This document shows, piece after piece, positions 21,601 to 30,016 of a DNA stretch of 64,000 nt. The DNA comes from Branchiostoma floridae. Lineage: Eukaryota; Chordata; Leptocardii; Amphioxiformes; Branchiostomatidae. A program made the position numbers and the translations under genes. The stretch is taken from contig NC_049982.1 of the NCBI RefSeq assembly GCF_000003815.2, forward strand, positions 18,405,534-18,469,533, given 5' to 3'. Each line of letters begins with the position of its first letter. Within the stretch, counting starts at the first letter, position 1. The notes below the pieces were generated by a model. That model saw nothing but the letters and a program-made list of their open reading frames with translations, was not told the origin of the DNA and made no database searches.

Positions 21601-24600
21601 TATCAAGAAGTTTACACTAGGTTTGGAGTGAGAATAAATGATTGTTGCCTTTACTACATGTATAATACATTTCATTTAAGAGATATTTCTACATCTTGTG
21701 ATTATACATTATTTATATTATCTTACCTTATGGCCAACACAAGAATGCATATGCATATAGGGCTGATGTATATGCAGAGCGATGCATATGCAGAGCTTCC
21801 TTGGTAGAATACTTGATAGAGATATCTCATAACTCCATATTTAGTCAGTGTTTTTTTAAAGTAGTACCGCGCCATTGGGTAATGTTAATGAGTTAGTGAC
21901 GTCACTGCCTTGACTGTCAGGGATCCCATGATCCTCTTCGCCCTCTTCTATCATGGCTGTACTTGAGTGAGCTTCATGGAATAAACGCCTCTTCCAATCA
22001 AGTTGCATCGGCTCCTATGATTCACTATCGCGTCCCCTTGTCAATGTTGGCGTGGTGTGCAGCGGCTGGGAAACGATACCCAGGCCCAAACCCGAACTTT
22101 GCGCAGGGGAGATCGCACTCTGAGTGGACGGGAAGCCACTAGCAAATGAGGATGTAGGTCAACAATGGCGTCATCACAAGTGCAGGAGGGGATCTGGTCT
22201 TAGCTCCCCAGCGGAGCCCTTGGTCGGAAGTTATGCGTGACTACACCTCATCCTTGCGCCAGCTTCGCTGAACAACCCCCAGAGGACTCATAGAAGTCGC
22301 AGGGAGTAGTACTCAGCTTACCTATCCGGCAAAACCCCGAATCTTCCCAGTGTCCCCCGGCCGTGTGAGTACAACGTCAAAATTCACCAACCGCCATGTT
22401 TCTTTCGTTCAACCTTCAACATAACGTTCTACCCGATTTGACGCGGACCGCCCACGGACATGCCCACCTACGAACTCCGCTCTACAAACTTCGTCTGATC
22501 ACCGCTGAACTGTGCCAGCTCAGAAGAATATCATCTACGCTGAACTGTATACCAGCCAAGAGGCACTTTATGCTCCAGCCGAGAAGAACATCGCTCACGC
22601 CGAACTGTAACTGTTAACACCTCCGGCCAAGAGAGTCACAGAACTTTGACAGTCACGAACTTTGCCCAAACAGAACTCTGCTTTACCAGTATTTTTTTTT
22701 TCTCCTGCAGATAATCGATATTGTATTCGTCCCCATTTTATGTTAGCTACGACATTGGTATCTCACAGAAAAACATTGACAATTTATTTCAGTCCAACTG
22801 TTACCTTCATTCGTACGTAATGTATTCACAATCTGATGTTACATAATTGTTATCTTTCATATTATGTTTAACAAACCTTACCTCATTAGTCAACACTCTT
22901 CTTCACGTACATTGTAATGTTATATCTGTCTTTTCATTAGATCTAGATTTCCCAAGTATTGTTAAGGGGATTATTTCATGGACTTCACTATTGTTAATGC
23001 ACACCTTGCAGATTTTTAGTATTTATACCATTCATTACGAAAAGTAAACAACAGGCTTTGATTTTTTTAAACATTGCATCTATTGTTCTTCCCAATTTTT
23101 AGCACACGATAGTTTTGTAAAAAGGAGAAAGAGAGAAATAAGAGGATAAAGAGAAATCACGCCATTGGGTAATGTTAATGAGTTAGTGACGTCACTGCCT
23201 TGACTGTCAGGGATCCCATGATCCTCTTCGCCCTCTTCTATCATGGCTGTACTTGAGTGAGCTTCATGGAATAAACGCCTCTTCCAATCAAGTTGCATCG
23301 GCTCCTATGATTCACTATCGCGTCCCCTTGTCAATGTTGGCGCCGGTATAAATAAAGGTATTACCTGGCAATTCAATTATCATCCTTACAGTCTGATCCT
23401 TATTTGTCAGATGTGAAGATTAAACTATCCATTAAAGAAAAGTGGACTGACTGGCTCAACAAAAAGGCTGACATCATCTTCACAGAAGAGGTGCTAAATG
23501 ATCCGCAAAGGTTTGACTCTGCCATGCTAAGGTTTGACAAGCTAAAAGGTTCCATCAAGGATTTGTGGGAGGGTAGTGTGTGGTGCCTCCTTACATTCTA
23601 TCGATGGAGCAGCGTGCAAGAGTTTGTGGGTGGCTGCAGGGAGGGAGCCTTGACAGAACTCCTCACAGAAGATTATGTGGATGAGCAGATGATGGCAGCC
23701 TGTGGAGGGACAGAGCTATATGTCTGTGTGGAGATAGACCAGACAGACCTGCACAAAGCCTGGAACTTCTTCCATGCAGGTCAGTTCAAGTTCTTTGCTG
23801 TAGGTAATCATATAAACAAAGTGACATGATTAGTTCTGGTCCATAAATGTCATAAAAGTTAAGGGTCAATAAAATGTTTTCCTTGGCAGATTGTAACTCC
23901 CCTGATGAGGATCACCCCCCTTCTGGTGACTGGCAGGCAGAGACCATATCAGCACTCTCCTCCTCATCATCCCCTGATGGAGAGCCAATGGACATAGACA
24001 CACACATCAGTGTCAAAGAGGAACCGATGGATTTTGAGTCAGGTTAGATCTTTGTCTCCTTTATGTTGATTTCCCTACCATGAAGAATGTATTTCATCCA
24101 CTCCATTTTCTTTCCCATTTTGCTTTCTGCAGATGTTTGGCAAAGTGACAAGTTAAAAGTGGCAAAGTGGAAATTGCCTGAATGATCTGATTGATTGAAT
24201 TAGTAATAATATGTATCAATGATATTACTAATTCCCAATATTATATTTATTCACCAACATCACATTTTTTATTCAGATCTTGACACAGCCTTTGAGATAG
24301 TGTCCAAAGACCTGTGGTCTGACTGGGAGCGGCTGGCCCGTACCATGGGCTTCACGCAGTCTGATGTAGACAGCATAAAGTCAGGGTCACCTGACCAGCC
24401 ATACGAGCAGTGCTGGCAGCTGCTGTACAGATGGAGGGACAGGGAGGGACAGAGGGCAACTCTACAGGCACTGATGCAGCAGCTGAGGGTGGCAGGGTTC
24501 CATGAGACATCAGGTAGCCTTCTACACCACCAAAATGTATTCATTGGTTATATCAAATGTCAAGTCTGACTCCATGAAGGTTGGTTGCATGCGAGAACCT

Positions 24601-27600
24601 ATTAGTTTTCTTATAAGGTATAATGTATACAATTTCAGGTTTTTCATTGCTTTCACCTCTGTGCACTGGGTACAATGTTGAGTCCATAAGATTTCTTGCG
24701 TTTTGATTTTTAGAAAAGCTTGACATTGGAGACATGTCTGACCAAGAGGAACATGGAGCAAGCAAGAAGTCCTGGGATGACAGCGAATCATCCTCAGACA
24801 GTGACAGTGATTCTGATGGAGGTGAGGTCAAGAAATTAAGATGGGGCTGAAAAAAACAACTTATTTTGAACTCTATTTCATAACATAACAGCATTTATAT
24901 TTTCTGCATTGGTGAATTATGTAAAAAATAGAAAAAGTTGGCTTTGTTGATTTCAAGGTCAATATGAAGTCTGACACAGTGTGTATGTACAATTAATATG
25001 TATACAGGATTTGGTTTGGGTCTACCCTTTTCTGTTTGTACATTTATATGCTGTCTGTAAATTGGTTGACATCGTTTGTTTCCACCCATGGTTGTGCAAT
25101 CACAGATGACAATTCTATGAAAGGTGCAGTATCAATAAGATCCAAGATGAAGCAGTTGAAGAAGGGGAAACGTCAAGTTCCTGACCCTCAGTGGTCCACA
25201 GTCAAGGGAGTGAAGAGGAAGAAGATGGAGGATGATGGTGATGTGGAGATGCATATGGTGAAACAAACAGGTACCTGCACTGTAAAGCTTTTACCAACTA
25301 AAGAACACAATGAGTGAACATAAAGAATACACTTTGTACATAATAAACCACATTTCAATTCTTCTTCTTATTGAATGATTGTCCTTATATGATAGGAGCT
25401 TATGTATCCTTATATGATAGTATCATGTTGGAGTATACAATGTATTTTGTGTCTCATACTTCAGGTCAGTATTGGTTGTTTCTCTTAGACTCAGTAAATA
25501 TGTCTCTTATATTCTTCACTCAATATGACAGACAATATCTGCTTCATTGATAGCTTGGTCTTCAAAAACACAAGAGACCTCTATGCATGTAGTTGTTTGA
25601 AGTTTCTACAATCCCTGAAAATCTCTCATCTTACCTTAGGTGTAACAACAAGTGACAGCACAGTACCGGCTGAGGAGGCCACTGATGACCTGTCCTTCAT
25701 GTTGACCCCTGCTGACATCAAATGTTGGCAGGATGCTATGAAGACGCATGTTCTGTCCACTAGTAGAGTTTCACTGGAGGAGCAGTTCCGCTTCAACATG
25801 TTGGTGATGCACCTCATCAAAGATGAGTACTACCACAAACATCTGTGCTGTTACTGGAATGATAAGGGTTCTCTTCCAGTAAGGCTTACACAGTTTGTGT
25901 CTTATGTTGTTACAAAATGTGGTCATGAACACTGTATCAAAGGAAATCTTGATAAAGAAGTGTACGATGGCATGGAGCAAGACATACAATACCAATTGGG
26001 TAAATTGCTCTTCAAACAGGATGCCGCAGGTGTATGTAAGCAATTGTCACGTGACAGTCTACAGTCTTGTTTTACTAATGACCAGTTGAAGTATGTGCAG
26101 GCCTGGCTAGAGCCAACCTCTGACTCAGGGTCCTCTGTTGCTCCATACTACAGATTCAAGCATGAGTGTGTACGGCAGTACATAATGGCTGTATGGGTGG
26201 CAGGGACAATTTATGAACAAGGAGAGACTATCAGGGCTAATGATTTTTTGAGGCAATGCTTTGATATTTCCTCAAAGTTGGACACCATGGCATACCTTGT
26301 TGCAGGACATATGGCACAGAATGACCAGGTAGAGCTGTTCTCCTATCAGCTGTCCAGAATCTTATTCTCCATGGATACAACAGATTTTTCTGTCATCCAG
26401 AAAGTTGCCATATGTGTTGCAGAGACAGGGCAGGTTGATAGATTTGAAAGTCACACATCACAGATTTTTCCAGGTAATGTCATTGATCTAACATCATGGC
26501 CAAGCATGAGTTACTTAGGAAAGCTGTCACTGGCACATCTGAAGGAAACATTTCCTTTGACATGTAAACTTTCCCATGAGGATGATATCCTTAAGCTCCT
26601 GTTCAAGTCCAAACAGAACAAAGCAGAGGCACAGCTTGTATTGTCCCTTATGAAGTCCAGACATAGGTCTGTTGTCTTGTACCCACACTACAAATCTTTG
26701 TTAGAAGGCAGCACAGCTCTGGTTTCCCAGACACCATGTCGCATTGATAAGCTTTACCTGAACAACCTTGCACTTGCTGACCCTGACTTTAGCAACATCC
26801 TCCCACTGCTACAGTTTGTACCTGGACTGAAGCATTTGAGTCTTCAAAAGACTAAATTATCTATCTTTGGTATGTCAAAAATATGTGACTTCTTGTCTTT
26901 CATCCCAAATATTGAACATCTTGTCTTGTTCAAATGTAGAATTCCCAAAGATTCTTTTCTTACTCTCACTGAACATTTGCAATGCCTCAAAAAGTTAAAG
27001 CATCTAAATCTGTCACAGACAGTTTTGACCAATGAGGGAGTAAACCTTTTTGCACATAACTTGTCAAGCCTGAAAGCTATAGAAGTTTTAGATCTAAGAA
27101 AAACTAAGGTTGGAAAGGATGAGGTGGCAAATTTGTGTGAGTCCATTGCTAATATGGACAACATACCACAATTAATTCTTGGTTCCCAAACATCTTCCTA
27201 CAGATTCTTCCTTGGTATTACTAACAGTAGGGGCAGCAGGCTCATCATCCAGACTAGTGACTTGAACATTGTTTCCCTAGTAAGTAAACTTTCCTCTCAG
27301 GTCTACAGAGTGCAGTTAAGCCACCAGGGCAAGGTGTTGTATTCAGTACAGGCAAAGGAAGGAGAGAATAAAGACATGACATTCGATCTCACATGTTCTG
27401 GTAACATTACTGAGAACATCCATGCTCTTTCTTTAGTACTGCCTGTAGGACATCGTGTGCAGCAGGCAGATGTGGAGCAGCTCGAGCTGGGTGTTTGTCT
27501 CATTGGGGATGAGGAGGTGGCACTCCTGGCTGAGATGTTTTGTTATTTACCATGTCTCAAACATCTAGACTTGTCCAATAACATGATCACATCTTCAGGT

Positions 27601-28059
27601 GCCTTAGCTGTAGCTGCTCACATATCACACCTACAGCAGCTGGAGTGGTTAGATTTGAGTGGTAACAACATTGGTGAGGTTGGTGTCACAGCTATGAATG
27701 AAAAGTTGGTCAATCTTGAAAAGCTGAAATATGTTAACTTCAATATGAATAGTGTTACTGTTAACATGAGAACATGTCTGCTTCTCACACTCTCTAACAT
27801 GGAGAACCTTTCAGAGGTAAACCTCAGCACAGAGAGGTCATTTTATCTGTATCTCCTGGGTGTGTACAACAACAAGGGCAACAGGCTGACCATCAGGACC
27901 GGTGATGCTGATGTTGTCTCATTAGTTGATCAGGTGTTCTCTCAGGTGTACAGAGTGGAGCTCAGCTGGAGGGGCAAAGTTTTGTATTCAGTACAGGCAG
28001 ATGGGGGCCTTAGGGGAGAACCCACCCAGGATGACATTAGATCTGACATGTGCTGGTAA
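18281..28059 (+). CDS. CARD-TIR-Death-TRADD_N-Death-LRR protein lacking a NACHT NTPase
   Basis: Exons: 18281-18695 (CARD), optional 19494-19535, 19952-20947 (TIR), 21326-21565 (Death), 23411-23779 (TRADD-N-like), 23890-24042 (acidic), 24277-24513 (Death), 24714-24821 (Ser/Asp), 25106-25270 (basic) and 25640-28059 (NLR remnant plus LRRs). Every junction is GT-AG and phase 1; the model gives 1,700 aa, or 1,714 with the optional exon. By domain content it is a cytosolic innate immune or cell-death receptor/adaptor. The last exon resembles an NLR from the winged-helix region onward (LPVRLTQFV, then FKHECVRQYIMAVWVA), but no GxxxxGK[ST] P-loop is seen in any exon, so NTP-driven oligomerisation is unlikely. 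The start is the first ATG of the CARD exon. The C terminus is affected by a frameshift (see 28009-28720). The order is unlike textbook NLRs. The full transcript is inferred; the exons could instead belong to two genes. Confidence 0.75.
18761..19644. mobile_element. 884 bp terminal-inverted-repeat element in the CARD-TIR intron
   Basis: The ends are inverted copies of ATCCATTGGCATAATACCGG (about 23 bp). A related internal motif (TGCCGGTATTAT) lies near 19402. Overlapping minus-strand frames cover 18840-19325 without a recognised transposase. That part holds AAAATGGCGGC on the minus strand, the core of a YY1 site, as in the first exon of many genes. It may be a non-autonomous element that captured a host promoter/first-exon fragment. 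No target-site duplication could be assigned. Confidence 0.65.
19494..19535 (+). other. Candidate 42 bp micro-exon inside the transposon
   Basis: TTTTTAACAG|GACAAG and GGCAAAG|GTAAGC are good splice sites around 42 bp. The length is a multiple of three, so inclusion keeps the CARD-TIR frame and adds a basic 14-residue linker (about GQERQKNIHRRSGK). In phase 0 it would instead read DKRDKKIYTEEVAK, which looks more like natural coding sequence and suggests it came from a captured gene. Use by the host gene is uncertain. Confidence 0.35.
19952..20947 (+). other. TIR exon with long Ser/Thr-rich linker
   Basis: The TIR domain covers about the first 140 residues. Box 1 is HVFIVHAGEDKDSF, followed by DIFYDELSISTGEVIRDRI and VVVIVASKSLLNHKYWPKLE. 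The Glu pair in the helix after YWPK sits where NAD-cleaving TIRs keep their catalytic Glu; animal TLR adaptors instead carry an RDxxPG box here, which is missing. The sequence is closer to the TIR_2 type, so NADase activity is possible but only inferred. About 190 Ser/Thr-rich residues follow, without a domain. The acceptor TGTACAG gives phase 1, matching the CARD donor. Confidence 0.85.
21326..21565 (+). other. Death domain exon 1
   Basis: Eighty residues encode a complete Death domain: ISDEWRTLLHHLGLSELELE, then AACEAGLKLWRE and TTERLVRAVKDTKV. The W in the first helix and the ALxxWR-type motif are the family markers. The exon is symmetrical (phase 1-1), so it can be gained or lost without a frameshift. 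Confidence 0.85.
21870..23342. mobile_element. TRIM-like LTR element (1.47 kb) in the Death/TRADD-N intron
   Basis: Direct terminal repeats of 183 bp at 21870-22052 and 23160-23342 read the same base for base by eye. Each starts CGCCATTGGG, ends CAATGTTGGCG and holds an AATAAA. A TGG-initiated stretch at the inner edge of the left repeat could be a tRNA primer-binding site. A polypurine run (AAAAAGGAGAAAGAGAGAAA and more) lies just before the right repeat. No gag or pol is visible in the 1.1 kb between, so it is a terminal-repeat retrotransposon in miniature or a heavily deleted element. The repeat ends are not the usual TG...CA and no target duplication was found. Identical repeats imply a recent insertion. 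Confidence 0.75.
23411..23779 (+). other. TRADD-N-like domain exon
   Basis: About 123 residues. The core WCLLTFYRWSSVQEFVGGC followed by REGALTELL, and then a strand ELYVCVEI, resembles the N-terminal TRAF2-binding domain of TRADD (LRF..R..C..FL..YREGALR...L, then a strand rich in aliphatics). The link rests on the REGAL motif and the strand/helix pattern, not on an alignment. An alternative donor at 23803 is also phase 1. Confidence 0.6.
23890..24042 (+). other. Acidic linker exon with SUMO-type site
   Basis: Phase 1-1 exon of 51 residues, rich in Ser, Asp, Glu and Pro. It ends with SVKEEPMDFES; V-K-E-E fits the SUMO consensus. No domain. Confidence 0.65.
24277..24513 (+). other. Death domain exon 2
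   Basis: Seventy-nine residues with Death-domain features: LWSDWERLARTMGFTQSDV, then SPDQPYEQCWQLLYRWRDRE and ALMQQLRVAG. It is clearly diverged from the first Death exon. Phase 1-1. Confidence 0.85.
25640..28059 (+). other. NACHT remnant and LRR exon
   Basis: About 806 residues in one exon. Residues 1-290 resemble the NLR region after the nucleotide-binding domain (winged helix and helical domain 2). LRRs of ribonuclease-inhibitor type follow (LKHLSLQKTKLS, LKHLNLSQTVLTNEGV, LKHLDLSNNMITSSGA). From about 27200 an internal unit of about 640 bp recurs at 27840 and, in part, near 28610. The frame ends at 28059 because of a shift in a run of five G (28003-28007). Confidence 0.7.
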
Positions 28060-28720
28060 CATTACTGCAAACATCCAGGCTCTTTCTGCAGTCCTGCCTG
28101 TAGGACACCGTGTGCAGCAGGCAGATGTGGAGGAACTCAAGCTGGGTGGGTCTTTCATTGGGGATGAGGAAGTGAGACTACTGGCTGAGATGTTCTGTTA
28201 TTTACCATGTCTCAAACATCTAGATTTGTCTCATAATGGGATGACATCTTCAGGTGCCTCAGCTGTGGCTGCTAACATGTCACACGTACAGCAGCTGGAG
28301 TTGTTGGACTTCAGTTTTAACACAATCGGAGATGGCGGTTTTATAGAGTTGGCTGACAGCTTCAGTTTTATCCAAGAACTCAAATATCTAGACCTGTCTC
28401 ATAACTGGATCTTATTCACTACTAGTGATAGTATTATTGCTATGAATGAGAAATTACCCTATCTTTGGCAACTGAAATGTTTGAAAATTGATACAATAGG
28501 TCTGCATTACAACACCAAGAAATCACTGCTAATCACATTATCAAACATGCAGCACCTATCACAAGTGCATGTCAGCTCCAGCTGGGGTCCTCATGTGATT
28601 GATGAGGTTGAACGTTGCTTGTTTGTTAACAACTGCAATGGCAGTTTACTCACTATCAGAACAAATGACACTGATGTTATATCACTAGTAACTCAGCTGT
28701 TCACACAGGTACAGTTGTGA
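28009..28720 (+). pseudogene. Frame-shifted LRR tail of the immune gene
   Basis: After the G run at 28003-28007 the LRR coding sequence continues in another frame to 28720. It matches the preceding unit closely (LTCAGNITANI, GHRVQQADVEELKLGG, LAEMFCYLPCLKHLDLSHN). One extra G in the run would explain the shift, so it is either a real truncating mutation, an allele difference or an assembly error. A third partial unit begins near 28610 (LLTIRTNDTDVISLV) and stops at TGA near 28718 within degraded repeat sequence, so the end of the array is itself decayed. Confidence 0.75.
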
Positions 28721-28856
28721 TGGGGATCCAGAGTTGTGTTCAGTATGGGTGGTGAATGGTGTCAGAATTTAAACACATTCAGTTTCATTAAACCCAATAA
28801 AAGTCTATCAGTTTGTCCTCAGGCTACCCTGTAAAAAAATTCAGCTGTCATTTCAG

Positions 28857-29158
28857 ACAGTGATGTGAAGTTTGATATTCTGAATCCACTCTGGGATAAA
28901 AAGGTAGTAACATCAATCGTGGTAAAGTTTCTGAAAGACAGGATTGTTGATATTGATGCTTCAGCAGCTGCTGTACCTCCTGATCACAGAGTATTCTGCA
29001 ATGTGCCTCATGTGGGTATTCCTCCCTGCTACATTTTACCCCCCCCCCCCCAAGTTCTTATGCTTAGGTGTCCATTTTTTTTCTGGTTACAACATCATAT
29101 CTTGTACCCTAGTGACAAGCTGCATGTATGCTTTAGTGGTAAACATGACATTATGTAA
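28857..29158 (+). other. Candidate trailing exon, phase 1
   Basis: CATTTCAG|ACAGTG is a fair acceptor and would enter in phase 1 like the exons upstream. The frame then starts DSDVKFDILNPLWDKK, echoing DVKIKLSIKEKW at the start of the TRADD-N-like exon, and runs into a poly-C tract (29041-29052). No domain is recognised. It may be an orphan exon from a related gene copy. Confidence 0.25.
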
Positions 29159-29793
29159 TCAGCTTAAAATATCTTGTTGCATCAGCTGATCTAATCAAAT
29201 CATCATCTCTTACTACAATGTATTAGTTGCCTTGAAAGCTCTTAGACATTTGTCAGCTACTTTCAGTGTATGACTGAACGCATCAAATCCACACGAGTGG
29301 TCTTGTGCAGCATCTTGTAGCATACATACTCTGAGAACCAACAAGGATTTAGATAACAGTAAGTCAATTTGAGATGAGCTGATGTTGTACAGTGTACATT
29401 TTTATTACATATTGTAAATATAGCATCTCAAACAGACTATTTTTGTACAGAAGAAAGATGTTTAGGAGCAGCTATTACATTGTCTAGTTTGGTACACACA
29501 ATATTTGGCAACAGACCAAGACTGTTGTGACAGTGTTGTGACAGTGTATTGAATAGTCTAAATAAATCTGCTTCAGAAATATAAGTCATTGTGTTCTACA
29601 TGTACCATCCGTAATTCTTCTAGGCCCATCCCTAACTGGAGTCATACGTATTTACAGAATGGAAACTAACTGCATACATAAAAACATATCATCACCTGAT
29701 TACTATAACAGCGTAATGCAAATTTTACTTAAGCTATGGTTTGATTTGGAAAGAAACATACATATATAGCTGGAATATTGCAACGTTACCAGC
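29159..29793. other. Spacer, no gene recognised
   Basis: AT-rich sequence between the end of the immune gene region and the next MITE. Several AATAAA-like motifs occur (for example near 29560) and could end the upstream transcript. No coding signal is seen. Confidence 0.4.
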
Positions 29794-29953
29794 TACTGTA
29801 AATGCATTTAAGTTCGCGGGGATTTAGTTTTGCGTTAGCGGGGATTTAGTTTTGACTATTCGCGGTGGTTTTAAGTTCACGGTATCACTACCACTGCTAT
29901 GGAAAAATGTTAATGAACATTGATCCACCGCAAAAGTTTCTGCATTTACAGTA
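29794..29953. mobile_element. 160 bp MITE with TACTGTAAATGCA ends
   Basis: The ends TACTGTAAATGCA and TGCATTTACAGTA are inverted copies, and both begin or end with TA, as expected for a TA target-site duplication of the Tc1/mariner kind. The inside carries GCGGGGATTTAGTTTTG twice in tandem, and a stem of CGCGGTGG against CCACCGC. No coding capacity. Confidence 0.75.
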
Positions 29954-30016
29954 TATCATAAGACTTCCCCAGGTTTATAAATAGTTCCAGCCCAAAACGT
30001 TAATCTCTCTGTCCCA

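Noticed and set aside
22396-22617. 73-codon frame inside the TRIM-like element as a gag remnant
   Set aside because: No zinc knuckle or capsid-like motif is visible. The frame is short and likely chance.
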